Positions 50,097-58,617 of a stretch of 64,000 nucleotides of DNA are shown here, piece after piece. How positions within the stretch are numbered: position 1 is the first letter of the stretch; each line of letters begins with the position of its first letter. Both the position numbers and the translations under genes were made by a program. The DNA is taken from NCBI RefSeq assembly GCF_024198215.1, contig NZ_JAKCFA010000042.1, positions 1-64,000 on the forward strand. Direction: 5' to 3'. The DNA is from Myxococcus qinghaiensis (lineage in GTDB: Bacteria > Myxococcota > Myxococcia > Myxococcales > Myxococcaceae). Below the pieces are notes generated by a model, which saw only the letters and a program-made list of their open reading frames with translations, was not told where the DNA came from and ran no database searches.

Positions 50097-52316
50097 ATGG
50101 TGAATCAGCGAGTGCGCGGTGCACTTGGTGTTGCGGCGCTGTCCTTCCTTGTTGGTTGCAACGAGTCCACCCCTGCTCCCGAGGCGAAGCCCCAGGAAAC
50201 CGCAAGCAAGACCGCGGCCCTGGAGTCCTCTGGGACGAAGATTCTTGCCAAGGATGCCTCCGGCATCCCGACGTTCATCACCGGCAAGCTGGGTCAGCTG
50301 GTAGTTTCGCCCGCAGGCGCGGCGTCCATGCGGGAGGCCGAGCTGGCCCCTGCGGTGGCCCTCGTGGCCCCCCTGTTCCACCTGAACACGGGCGACCTGT
50401 TCCTGAAGAAGGCCTACACGGACCCTCAGGGCGACAGCCACTTCCGCTATGGCGTCCGGGTCAACAACATCCCCGTGCTGGGCGGCGAGCTGCGCATCCA
50501 CACCCGCAACGGTGAGGTCTACGCGGCGAACACCAACACCCGCAGCGACCTGAAGGCGGAGGCCAAGGCCGGCGTCGACGTGTCGGTCGCGAAGGCGTCC
50601 CTCCAGGCCGACCGCGAGACGCACGAGGGTCTGGTCATCCAGGAGGAGAGCGAGCTCGTCTACTGGCGCGACTCCGACCAGCTCATCCTGTCGTACAAGC
50701 TCACCCAGACGGGTGAGAAGCGCGACGGAACGCCGGTTCGCGACGACGTGATTGTGAACGCGAAGAACGGCGACGTGATTGCCCGCCTGCCGCGCATCCA
50801 CACGGCGCTCAACCGCCGCCTGCACAACGGCAACAACACCACCACCCTGCCGGGTGTGCTGGTTCGTTCCGAGGGGCAGCCCGAGCACGCCGACCCGGTC
50901 GTCAACACCAACTACGACCACCTGGGCACCGTCTACGACTGCTACCAGGAGAAGTACGGCCGTGACTCCATCGACAACACCGGTGGCGTCCTCATCAGCA
51001 CCGTGCACCACCGCGTCGCCTACGTGAACGCCTTCTGGGACGGTACCCAGATGGTGTACGGCGATGGCGACGGCGTGAACGCCAGCAACCTGGCGAACTC
51101 GCTGGACGTGACGGCGCACGAGCTGACGCACGCCGTGACGGAGAACGAGTCCAACCTCACCTACTCCGGTGAGTCCGGCGGCCTGAACGAGTCCATGTCG
51201 GACATCTTCGGCGCGGTCTGCGAGTCCTTCGCCGACGGCGGCGTCGTCAGCGCCCGCACGTGGCTGGTGGGCGACGACATCTGGACCCCGTCCATCCCGA
51301 ACGACGCCCTGCGCTACATGGCGAACCCCACGCAGGACGGCGACTCGCTCGACTACTACCCGGACTACTCCTCCGGCGTGGACGTGCACTACAGCTCCGG
51401 TATCCCCAACCTGGCCTTCTACCTCCTCTCGCAGGGTGGCACGCACCCGCGCGCGAAGACGACGACGGTGGTTGCTGGCATCGGCATCGAGAAGGCCGGG
51501 CAGATCTTCTACCGTGCCAACCGGGACATCCTGATGGCCGGCTCCGGCTTCGAGGCCGCCAAGCTCGCCACCGAGCAGGCCGCGACGCAGCTGGGCTACA
51601 CGACCGCCGAGATTGAGTCGGTGAGCAACGCCTGGAAGGCCGTGGGCGTCGGCGTTCCCATCATCATCGACTCCACCCCCATCGAGAAGGATGTCCCCGT
51701 CTCGGACATCTCCGGTGGCCGCGGCGAGCGGAAGTACTGGGACGTCGAGGTGCCGGAAGGCGCGTATGACCTGACGTTCACCATCTCCGGTGGCACGGGC
51801 GACGCGGACATGTACGTCCGGTACGGCAATGCTCCGACGACGAGCCTGTACGACTGCCGTCCGTACCGCTCGGGCAACGCGGAGAGCTGCCCGTTCCCCA
51901 CGCCGAACCACGGCAAGTGGTACGTGATGCTCAACGGCTTCAGCCCCTACACGGGCGTGACGCTGACCGTGACCTGGAAGGGTGGCTTCGTGCCCGTGCA
52001 GAGCGGCGTGGCCGTGAAGAACCTCTCCGGCGCGGCGGGCTCCTCGCGCGTGTTCACCATCCAGGTTCCGGAGCGCAAGCCCGGCACCGGCATCAACAGC
52101 CTCTACATCCAGACGGGCGAGGGTGAGGGCAACCCGGACATCTACGTCAAGCTGGCGTCGGCGCCGTCGAAGTTCGACTACGACTGCCGCAGCGTGAAGG
52201 AGCACCAGTCCGAGGTGTGCAACCTCATCAACGTGCCGGCCGGCAAGTACTACATCGAGGTCTTCGGCGCGAAGGGCGGCTACGAAGGCATCGCGTTCAT
52301 CGCGTCGCACAAGTAA
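50097..52316 (+). CDS. Thermolysin-family (M4) metalloprotease with two PPC domains, lipoprotein-type signal
   Basis: ATG 50097 follows TTAGGAGG closely and gives 739 residues; the frame is open from 49998 but has no better start. The leader ends SFLVGC, a lipobox. An FTP/PepSY-type propeptide covers about residues 45-240. The catalytic domain has H341-E342-L-T-H345 and E365 in GGLNESMSDIFG, spaced as in thermolysin, plus DVHYSSGIPNLAFY with the transition-state His. Two pre-peptidase C-terminal (PPC) beta domains end the protein (YDLTFTISGGTGDADMYVRYG and the later LYIQTGEGEGNPDIYVKLAS). It is a zymogen, probably exported to digest prey or extracellular protein. Confidence 0.95.
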   Translation: MVNQRVRGALGVAALSFLVGCNESTPAPEAKPQETASKTAALESSGTKILAKDASGIPTFITGKLGQLVVSPAGAASMREAELAPAVALVAPLFHLNTGDLFLKKAYTDPQGDSHFRYGVRVNNIPVLGGELRIHTRNGEVYAANTNTRSDLKAEAKAGVDVSVAKASLQADRETHEGLVIQEESELVYWRDSDQLILSYKLTQTGEKRDGTPVRDDVIVNAKNGDVIARLPRIHTALNRRLHNGNNTTTLPGVLVRSEGQPEHADPVVNTNYDHLGTVYDCYQEKYGRDSIDNTGGVLISTVHHRVAYVNAFWDGTQMVYGDGDGVNASNLANSLDVTAHELTHAVTENESNLTYSGESGGLNESMSDIFGAVCESFADGGVVSARTWLVGDDIWTPSIPNDALRYMANPTQDGDSLDYYPDYSSGVDVHYSSGIPNLAFYLLSQGGTHPRAKTTTVVAGIGIEKAGQIFYRANRDILMAGSGFEAAKLATEQAATQLGYTTAEIESVSNAWKAVGVGVPIIIDSTPIEKDVPVSDISGGRGERKYWDVEVPEGAYDLTFTISGGTGDADMYVRYGNAPTTSLYDCRPYRSGNAESCPFPTPNHGKWYVMLNGFSPYTGVTLTVTWKGGFVPVQSGVAVKNLSGAAGSSRVFTIQVPERKPGTGINSLYIQTGEGEGNPDIYVKLASAPSKFDYDCRSVKEHQSEVCNLINVPAGKYYIEVFGAKGGYEGIAFIASHK

Positions 52317-52360
52317 GCACCTGACGTGACCGGCGCGGCCCTCGGGTCGCGCCGGAAGAG

Positions 52361-52399
52361 GCCCCGGTCGTCCGTTTCCTCACGGACGTCCGGGGCTTT
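52361..52399 (+). terminator. Terminator of the metalloprotease gene
   Basis: A 15-bp stem with one mismatch (52361-52375 with 52382-52396; GCCCCGG and CCGGGGC at the base) has a 6-base loop TTCCTC and is followed by TTT. It lies 44 bases after the protease stop. Confidence 0.85.
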
Positions 52400-52424
52400 G
52401 TCATGTGCGGGGTGTGGGGCTGCT

Positions 52425-53258
52425 TCAGAGCGGGCGGACGGCGGGGCCCGGCAGGATTTCGCGCAGGCACCGCTCGATTCCGCCCCGGTGCTTCCACTGC
52501 TGCGGGTAGCCGAGCGACACCTCTTCGAAGCGCACGCCGTCCCGCCACTGCGTCAGCGGAATGTGCAGGTGGCCGGTGACGACGACCTCGGCCCGGTAGC
52601 GCGCGTGCCAGTCCTCGGTGCGCTTCGTGCCGCACCAGATGGAGAAGCGGGGGATGCGCGGCAGGCGCACGTGCTCGTAGCGCAGCGGGTAGTGGTTGAT
52701 GAGCACCGTGGTGCAGCCCGCGGGCAGGGCCTCGAGCCGGGCTTGAGTCGCCTCCACGCGCGCGGCGCACCAGGCGGAGCGACTGGAGTAGGGCTCCGGG
52801 TGCAGCAGCACCTCGTCGGTGCACAGCAGGTCATCCTCCCACGCCCACTCCAGCGCCTTGTCCTCCGGCACGTGGTCCGGGCGGAACGAGTAGTCGTAGC
52901 CCAGGAACATGGGGACGAGGACGCGGTGGGGGCCCTCGCCGGGCCAGCGAGGGTACGGGTCCTCGGGCGTGAGCGCGCCGTGGCTGCGGCACAGCGCCAC
53001 CAGTCGCTGGTAGCGCGCGTCGCCCTTCAGCTGGGGCTGCTCGGAGGGCATGGTCCACAGCTCGTGGTTGCCTGGCACCCAGAGGACCTGCCGGAAGCGC
53101 GCCGTCAGCGTGCGCAGCATGAAGTCCATCTCGGAGAGGCTCTCGCCCACGTCACCCGCGACGATGAGCCAGTCCTCTGGGAAGAAGGGGAGGGTCTGCA
53201 GGGCCTGCCGGTTGTCGGCGTGGCGCAGGTGCAAGTCACTGATGGCGTAGAGCTTCAT
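52425..53258 (-). CDS. Calcineurin-like metallophosphoesterase
   Basis: The 277-residue protein carries the five dimetal motifs in order: SDLHLR (residues 7-12), GDVGES, PGNHELW, INHYPLRYEH and VTGHLHIP. There is no signal peptide. Family members hydrolyse phosphoesters of nucleotides, proteins or lipids; substrate cannot be told from sequence. It converges on the protease terminator and stands 60 bases downstream of a receiver-like gene. Confidence 0.92.
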   Translation of the reverse strand: MKLYAISDLHLRHADNRQALQTLPFFPEDWLIVAGDVGESLSEMDFMLRTLTARFRQVLWVPGNHELWTMPSEQPQLKGDARYQRLVALCRSHGALTPEDPYPRWPGEGPHRVLVPMFLGYDYSFRPDHVPEDKALEWAWEDDLLCTDEVLLHPEPYSSRSAWCAARVEATQARLEALPAGCTTVLINHYPLRYEHVRLPRIPRFSIWCGTKRTEDWHARYRAEVVVTGHLHIPLTQWRDGVRFEEVSLGYPQQWKHRGGIERCLREILPGPAVRPL

Positions 53259-53318
53259 GGCGGCGCGGCCACCTTAACGCGGGCGGGCGGGGCGCGCCGC
53301 ACGGAGGGCGCCCACGGC

Positions 53319-53723
53319 TCAGGCCGAGCACTTCCCGGAGCCCGAGGGCCCCGAGGGCATCGAGGGCACCGAGCCCAGGGCGCGCAGCAGGGCGTGCACC
53401 TCCGACGGCGGCGCGGCGCGGTCCACCCAGGTGATGCCTCGGAGACACGGCCGGGCCGGAGGGCGTACCGCGTGGAGCGCGCAGGCCGTGCAGGGATGGC
53501 GCGCGCGCACCTGCTCCAGCAGACCGAGCCCATCCCCATCCGGCAGCAGGTCCCCGCTCACCACCACGCGCGGCACCTCTTCACGCACGAGCGCGAGCGC
53601 TTCGGTCATGTCTCGCGCGTAGCGCTTCCCACCTGGCAGGTCCCTCGCGAGTCGCCGCAGCGCGGCGAGTGCGCGCGGGTCTTCGTCCACGAACAAGAAG
53701 GTGAGCACGGGAATCACAGTCAT
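53319..53723 (-). CDS. Receiver-domain-like protein
   Basis: Read from ATG 53723 (MTVIPVLTFLFVDEDPRAL), 134 residues. The start matches a response-regulator receiver (FLFVDEDPRALAALRRLA, acidic pair) and VVVSGDLLPDGDGLGLLEQVR is the phospho-site strand with an Asp. After about residue 90 the usual Lys strand is replaced by a Cys/Pro/Ala-rich segment (CTACALHAVRPPARP), so the domain is degenerate or binds another signal. It is divergent from an XRE regulator. Confidence 0.65.
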   Translation of the reverse strand: MTVIPVLTFLFVDEDPRALAALRRLARDLPGGKRYARDMTEALALVREEVPRVVVSGDLLPDGDGLGLLEQVRARHPCTACALHAVRPPARPCLRGITWVDRAAPPSEVHALLRALGSVPSMPSGPSGSGKCSA

Positions 53724-53741
53724 CGCTTCGACGTCCTCGGG

Positions 53742-53774
53742 TTGAGGGGAACGCCTCAGGTCAGGTTCCCTCAA
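53742..53774. promoter_or_regulatory. Inverted repeat between a receiver gene and an XRE gene
   Basis: TTGAGGGGAAC (53742-53752) and GTTCCCTCAA (53765-53774) face each other with a 12-base spacer and one extra G on the left. It lies in the 125-base divergent gap and may be the operator of the XRE regulator or of both genes. Confidence 0.4.
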
Positions 53775-53848
53775 GACTACCTGGGAAGTTCTTGGATGCC
53801 AACCTCTCAAGTCATATCGACATGGGTAGACCCGTTAGGTTAACGAAC

Positions 53849-54220
53849 ATGGAAAAGACCCTCGCATCCCGCCTCGGAGGAGCTGCGCGACTCGCCCGGA
53901 CCCGCCTGAATCTGACGCAGGCCGACGTCGCGGAGCGCATCGGTATCGCGAGTGAAGTCTACGGGCGACTGGAGCGCGGCCACATGTTGCCGAGCATCCA
54001 GACCTTCCGCCGGCTGTGCGTGGTGCTCTCCATCTCCGCGGACGAGGCGCTGGGTCTCAAGCCGTCTGGAGAGGTGAAGTGGGCCGCGGAGCCTCCCAGT
54101 GAGTATGGCGAGTCCGGTGAGCTGCGCCGCCTCCTGCGTCGTGCGAAGCAATTGGACCGCAGCGCCATCCGCCTCTTGAGCGTCCTGGCCGCGCAGTTCC
54201 GCCCCAAGGGCAACGGCTGA
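53849..54220 (+). CDS. XRE-family helix-turn-helix regulator
   Basis: Read from ATG 53849 (MEKTLASRLG), 123 residues; the frame is open from 53792. The lambda-Cro/C1-type helix-turn-helix is clear: LGGAARLARTRLNLTQADVAERIGIASEVYGRLERGHMLPSIQTFRRLCVVLSISADEAL, residues 8-67, with the usual Q in helix 2 and SxxxYxRLERG in helix 3. The C-terminal half is helical and may dimerise. It is divergent from the receiver-like gene, with an inverted repeat between them. Confidence 0.88.
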   Translation: MEKTLASRLGGAARLARTRLNLTQADVAERIGIASEVYGRLERGHMLPSIQTFRRLCVVLSISADEALGLKPSGEVKWAAEPPSEYGESGELRRLLRRAKQLDRSAIRLLSVLAAQFRPKGNG

Positions 54221-54235
54221 CCTCCGGGCCCGGGC

Positions 54236-55453
54236 CTACGTACCGGCGCGCGCGCCCTCCAGCTTTCCCAGGCGCTCGCGCAGCTTCTTCGCGGAGGGGA
54301 ACCCGTGGAAGAGGACGATCTGGGGGTGGGCCTCCAGCGTCTCGCGCTCGGTGGGCTCCTTGGACAGGAGCGCGCGGTCCACTCCGAGCAGCAGTCCCGC
54401 GTCGGGCCGGGTGCGCAGCTCGGCGAGCCTGCGTGTCAGGGCGCTCGCGTGCCAGGGGTGGAACAGCTCCAGGGCGACTTCATGTCGCGACGCGCGGTGG
54501 CGGAAGGTCAGGTCCGGCACGCACAGGCTCGCGGCGCCCACGTGCCGGGGCAGGGGCGTGAGGTCCAGCTCCCAAGCGTCATCCACGAAGCTCGCCGACA
54601 GGGAGGCGACCTCCTCGGGCACGTGGCCCAACGCGGCGGGTAGGGGAGAGACGAGCGGGTCCTTGTCGCTCAACGTGAGCGTGGCCTGGCGTCGCGAGGG
54701 CTCCACGGTGGCCTTCAGCTCCCAGCGCTCCAGCACCGGGACGACGGACAGGAACGAGGCGAGCTGCAGGCCGTACTTCTTCTGCATCGCCAGCATGGAG
54801 CCCGGGCCTTCCACTTCCAGCTCCCAGTCCGGACCGTCGCGTCGCACCTCCGCGACGAGGCGGCAGAACTTCAGCCACCGCAGCACCTTGCGCACGCGCA
54901 GCAGCTCCGGTGAGCGAGCGCGCAGCGTCAGGCGCCGGGCCGACAGCAGCGGCCCCTGGGCCAGCGCGAGGTTGTAGCGGTCCAGGAGCACCTGCGCCGT
55001 GGGCACGTCTCCATCCCAGCCCAAGAGCTTCCGATTGCCGGGCAGGTCCGCGTAGAGCGCGGTGCGCGCGTCTGTCAGCGGGACACCCAGGGCTGATTCC
55101 AGGCGCGCCTCATAACCCTCCACGGAGGTGTCGGGCGTCAGCGTGCGCAGGGTTCGGGCGGCCGTCTTGAAGTGCTCCCAGCGGGCCTCGGAGGCGCCGG
55201 GGGCGGGCTCTTCGAAGACGAGCCGGTCCACGAGCAGCTTCACCAGTCCGCGCGCGATTTTGGGGCGGGCGAAGGCTCCGGCGGACAGGCCCAGCGTCTC
55301 CTCCACGTCGTCGCACGTCTCGCCCCGTGAAGACTCCACGGTGGCCAGCAGGTCCGAAGCGAGGGACAGCAAGGCCTCGTCATCGCGCTTCACGAAGACC
55401 GGGCGCAGGACGCCCTTGCTCACGCGGAAGGCGAGCAGCTCGCGCGTCAGCAC
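54236..55453 (-). CDS. DUF790/Bax1-like nuclease partner of an XPB helicase
   Basis: The 405-residue protein begins MLTRELLAFRVSKGVLRPVFV, as do DUF790 (Bax1) proteins. After a helical centre, the C-terminal part reads ELDLTPLPRHVGAASLCVPDLTFRH, then EVALELFHPWHASALTRRLAEL and DAGLLLGVDRALLS, the layout of a PD-(D/E)XK-like nuclease core with D and E. In archaea Bax1 binds XPB and cuts DNA bubbles in nucleotide excision repair. It lies 147 bases downstream of an XPB-like helicase gene on the same strand, matching that pairing. Confidence 0.8.
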   Translation of the reverse strand: MLTRELLAFRVSKGVLRPVFVKRDDEALLSLASDLLATVESSRGETCDDVEETLGLSAGAFARPKIARGLVKLLVDRLVFEEPAPGASEARWEHFKTAARTLRTLTPDTSVEGYEARLESALGVPLTDARTALYADLPGNRKLLGWDGDVPTAQVLLDRYNLALAQGPLLSARRLTLRARSPELLRVRKVLRWLKFCRLVAEVRRDGPDWELEVEGPGSMLAMQKKYGLQLASFLSVVPVLERWELKATVEPSRRQATLTLSDKDPLVSPLPAALGHVPEEVASLSASFVDDAWELDLTPLPRHVGAASLCVPDLTFRHRASRHEVALELFHPWHASALTRRLAELRTRPDAGLLLGVDRALLSKEPTERETLEAHPQIVLFHGFPSAKKLRERLGKLEGARAGT

Positions 55454-55600
55454 ATCGGGCCTCGCGCGAGGCCAAGGCGCGACAGTCCATGAGGCCGCGT
55501 GGGTGTCAGCACCTCGGAGGGCATCCCGATGGGAGACATGCTGGCGTCGGCACTGTTCGTCGCCTGCGCTGGGCCCACTTCATACGAGCGCGCGCTCACC

Positions 55601-56980
55601 TCAGGGTTCCTCCTGGTAGGCGTCATGCTGGCGCCGCCGCTCGCTGATGCCGCTTTCCGCCGTCTGCGCGGAGCACACCTCGTACAAGAGCGCGCGCTTC
55701 CCCGGGCGCTTGCGTAGGATGCGCCCCAGTCGCTGCACATGCTCGCGCACGCTGCCGCTTCCGCTGAGCACCACGCCCACCCGAGCCTCCGGGACGTCGA
55801 CACCCTCGTTCAGCACGCGCGAGGTGAGCAGCACGGGCAGCTCGCCGGAGGAGAAGGCCGCCAGCAGCGCCTTGCGCTCCGGCACGGGCGTGTGGTGCGT
55901 GAGCGCGGGTAGAAGCAGCCTTCGCGCCAGCGTGTACACCGTCTCGTTGTCGTCGGTGAAGACGAGCACCCGGTCCTCGCGGTGCTCCAGGAGGATGCGC
56001 CACAGCACCTCCTGTTTGCCGCTGGAGGTGAGGGCGATGCGGCGCTGCTCGCGATAGCCACGGTACGCGGCCCGACCCTCGTCGCTGCGCTGGCTCTGCG
56101 CCAGGAAGCGCGCCCACCCGTCCGGCGCCGACAACCTCACGCCCAGCTTGCGCACGAAGTTGAGATAGAGCGCCCGCGCCTCGTCGTAGCGCGCCTTCTC
56201 ATCCGCCGTCAGCGGCACCGCCACCTGCTTCACCTCGTAGGGCGCCAGGTATTCGCCCTGAAGCTCGCGGATGTCGGTGCGGTGCACGCGTGGACCCAGC
56301 AACTCCTCGCACACCCGCTCTCCGCCGTCCGTGCGCTCCAGCGTCGCGGTGAGCCCCAGTCGGTAGGGCGCCAGCGAGCCCTCCGCGATGAAGCGGTAGC
56401 TGGGCGCCGGCAGGTGGTGGCACTCGTCACAGACGAGCAGGCCGAAGCGGTTGCCGTGGAACTCCGTCTGCATCGCCGCCGAGTCGTACGTCGTCACCGT
56501 CAACGGCTGCCGGTCATTCACCCCGCCGCCCAGCATCCCCACCGGCAGGGCGAAGTGGCGCGCGAGCACGCCCTGCCACTGCGTCATCAAATCCAGCGTC
56601 GGTACCACCACCAGGGTGGGCCGCTTCACGTGGGCGATGGCCAGCACCGCCAGCAGCGTCTTGCCCGCGCCCGTCGGCAGCTCCACCAGGCCCCGGCCCC
56701 CCGCCTGCGTCCACGCGTCCAGCGCCGCGCGCTGGTGGGGAAACGGCTGGATGGGCACGGTGAGCGCCGCCTCGAGCGGCTCGAAGCGCTTCGCCCGGTC
56801 CTCGTACGCCACGCCCAGCTCCCGCAGCCGCAGCACCACGTCGCGGTAGTGCCAGGCCGGGGCGCGGTACACCCCCGTGCGTCCGTCCTTCTGGAAGAGG
56901 GCGAGCAGCCGCGCGTCCTCCGGCAGCGTGGGAGCCACCAGCGTGCCGCAGTCGAAGTGGAGCTCGCAGGTGCCGGCCAT
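55601..56980 (-). CDS. XPB-like DEAD/DEAH-box DNA helicase
   Basis: This 459-residue superfamily 2 helicase has a damage-recognition-like N-terminus, Walker A ELPTGAGKT near residue 100, motif Ia (VVVPTLDLMTQW), DECHH (motif II), LGLTATLERTDGG (motif III), and a second RecA domain with LVFTDDNETV, LTSRVLNEGVDVP (motif V) and QRLGRILRKRPGK (motif VI). The set and spacing fit XPB/Rad25-type helicases. With the adjacent DUF790 gene it forms a Bax1-XPB pair, rare in bacteria outside a few phyla. It probably unwinds damaged DNA for the nuclease. Confidence 0.88.
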   Translation of the reverse strand: MAGTCELHFDCGTLVAPTLPEDARLLALFQKDGRTGVYRAPAWHYRDVVLRLRELGVAYEDRAKRFEPLEAALTVPIQPFPHQRAALDAWTQAGGRGLVELPTGAGKTLLAVLAIAHVKRPTLVVVPTLDLMTQWQGVLARHFALPVGMLGGGVNDRQPLTVTTYDSAAMQTEFHGNRFGLLVCDECHHLPAPSYRFIAEGSLAPYRLGLTATLERTDGGERVCEELLGPRVHRTDIRELQGEYLAPYEVKQVAVPLTADEKARYDEARALYLNFVRKLGVRLSAPDGWARFLAQSQRSDEGRAAYRGYREQRRIALTSSGKQEVLWRILLEHREDRVLVFTDDNETVYTLARRLLLPALTHHTPVPERKALLAAFSSGELPVLLTSRVLNEGVDVPEARVGVVLSGSGSVREHVQRLGRILRKRPGKRALLYEVCSAQTAESGISERRRQHDAYQEEP

Positions 56981-57105
56981 GGGCGTCGCCTGGACCTAGC
57001 CGGTCAATCCACGTTTCGCCAGCCTCATGAGAAGGCGAGAGGGAAACCGGGGCCGCGCATGTCTCCTTGCAGGAGGCCCCGCGTTCGGGATACCCACCCG
57101 CGCCC

Positions 57106-57555
57106 ATGCGTTTTGTCTCGCTCGTTCCCCTACTGTGTGGGCTGGCGGTCGTCGCCCAGGGTGGTCTCAACAAGCGCTTCGCCGGCCAGTGGGGCCTGCT
57201 GGGCGCGGTGCTGATGAACATGGTGGTGGCGACGGTGGCCACCTTCGCCGTGTACGCCGTGGCGCGCTCGGTGCCCGGCCTGTGGCCCGAGGCCGCGTCC
57301 ACACAGGGCCGCTTCTCCGGCTTCACCTTCTGGCACCTGCTGCCAGGGCTGTGTGGCGTCGTCATCGTCGTCGGCATGCCCTGGGCCATCGGCCGCGTGG
57401 GCGCCGTGCAGTCCGTCCTGCTGCTCATGGCCGCGCAGCTCGCCACCAGCCTCGTCTGGGATGCAATGGTGGAGAACCGCCCCGCCACGCTCGCCCGGGT
57501 GCTGGGGTCGGCGGTCGCCTTCTCCGGTGCGGCCATCGCCGTCTGGAAGGGTTAG
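57106..57555 (+). CDS. DMT-superfamily membrane protein (half-size, DUF606/YdcZ-like)
   Basis: Read from ATG 57106 (MRFVSLVPLLCGLAVVAQGGLNKRFAG), 149 residues with about five transmembrane helices. GGLNKRFAGQWGLLGAVLMN and the closing RVLGSAVAFSGAAIAVWKG match the DUF606/YdcZ group of drug-metabolite transporter relatives, which carry one rather than two helix bundles and must dimerise. The substrate is unknown. It is followed by a receiver-like gene 12 bases later. Confidence 0.75.
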   Translation: MRFVSLVPLLCGLAVVAQGGLNKRFAGQWGLLGAVLMNMVVATVATFAVYAVARSVPGLWPEAASTQGRFSGFTFWHLLPGLCGVVIVVGMPWAIGRVGAVQSVLLLMAAQLATSLVWDAMVENRPATLARVLGSAVAFSGAAIAVWKG

Positions 57556-57567
57556 GTTTCCCGGCAG

Positions 57568-57981
57568 ATGCGTCGCGTCCTCATCGCCAGCCCCCATGTC
57601 GCGTCCCGCGAGCTGCTGCGCCGCGTGCTCGCTGTCGATGACGAGAGCCTGCTCATCTCCGCCACCGGCGACACCGACGACGCGCTCGCCTCCATCACCA
57701 CCGCGCCGCCCGCGCTCGTGGTGGTGGACCTGCGCAGGCAGGACGAGGACCACCCGCTGTTCCTCGGGCTCTTGCGCAAGCGGCACCCGACGCAACCGGT
57801 CATCGCGCTGGTGCCGGGCCGCATGCGCATCTTCGACGGCAGCCACGAGCGCGTCATCGACGCGCCCGGTGACTCCACCGAGTCCCTCCACCAGCTCCTC
57901 GACTCCTTGAGGACCGCGGTGCGCGACTTGGTCGCCCAGGAAGTGCTGAGGGTGCTGCGCCCGCCCGTCGGCCGGGCCTGA
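57568..57981 (+). CDS. Receiver-like protein
   Basis: The 137-residue product has a response-regulator-like start (VLIASPHVASRELLRRVLAV) and ALVVVDLRRQDEDHPLFLGLLRKRH, the strand with the phospho-acceptor-like Asp. The first acidic pair is missing (SPH in place of DDE), so phosphorylation is doubtful. The C-terminal helix runs STESLHQLLDSLRTAVRDLVAQEVLR. It is probably co-transcribed with the membrane protein before it, and it converges on the barrel gene. Confidence 0.65.
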   Translation: MRRVLIASPHVASRELLRRVLAVDDESLLISATGDTDDALASITTAPPALVVVDLRRQDEDHPLFLGLLRKRHPTQPVIALVPGRMRIFDGSHERVIDAPGDSTESLHQLLDSLRTAVRDLVAQEVLRVLRPPVGRA

Positions 57982-57990
57982 GCCTTCGCC

Positions 57991-58617
57991 TCACAGGCGC
58001 AGGCGGTAGCCCAGTCCCCCCGCGAGGAAGCCCCCGACATTCACGTCGCCCGTGGTGACGAAGTCCAGCGGGGCCAGGTGGTAGTGCGTCTCCAGGAAGA
58101 GGCCGCCCGGGCCCAGCGGAAGCTCCAGTCCCGCCAGGGCCTGCAGCCCCAGACCGCCGCCGCTCTCCGACGCGGTGGCGCCGAAGAGGTCGGACGTGGC
58201 GCGGTGCAGATAGAGGCCCGGCCCGCCGCCCACGTACGGAGTCAGCGAGCCCAGCGCCCGCTCGAAGCGGAACACCGCCGACAGCAGGAAGGCCACCTCG
58301 CGCACCGCGAGCGTGTAGCTCCCATCCGGCGGGGGCGCGCCGAAGCCGCCCAGCTGCGAATCGGTGAGCACGCCCGACGCCTGCGGCCGGTGGTAGTTCA
58401 CCTCCATCACCACCGCGAGCCGTCGCTTCAGGAGCGGCGTGACGTAGCCCAGCTCCAGGCCCAGGTAGAGGTCGCCGCCCAGCGGGGCGGTGGACTTGAA
58501 GAAGCCCACCTTCGGCGCCAGCAGGATGCGGCCTCCGCCAACCCCCTCCGTCGAGGCGGCGGGCTTCGAGCCGGAAGCGGCGAGCGCGGTGAGCGCGACG
58601 AGGATGAGTGCGTTCAT
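57991..58617 (-). CDS. Outer membrane beta-barrel protein (OmpW/porin-like)
   Basis: Read from ATG 58617, 208 residues, with a signal peptide (MNALILVALTALAASGSKPA). The rest shows eight alternating amphipathic strands with Gly-rich turns: LLAPKVGFFKST, DLYLGLELGYVTPLL, LTPYVGGGPGLYLH, and a final GGFLAGGLGYRLRL with the C-terminal hydrophobic pattern of barrel proteins. The role is unknown. The ATG overlaps the upstream lipoprotein stop as ATGA, so the two are probably made together. Confidence 0.75.
   Translation of the reverse strand: MNALILVALTALAASGSKPAASTEGVGGGRILLAPKVGFFKSTAPLGGDLYLGLELGYVTPLLKRRLAVVMEVNYHRPQASGVLTDSQLGGFGAPPPDGSYTLAVREVAFLLSAVFRFERALGSLTPYVGGGPGLYLHRATSDLFGATASESGGGLGLQALAGLELPLGPGGLFLETHYHLAPLDFVTTGDVNVGGFLAGGLGYRLRL

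Noticed and set aside
50070..52310. 746-codon minus-strand frame opposite the metalloprotease
   Set aside because: Mirror frame of a strongly supported gene in high-GC DNA; composition is Arg/Val/Leu-biased with no domain.
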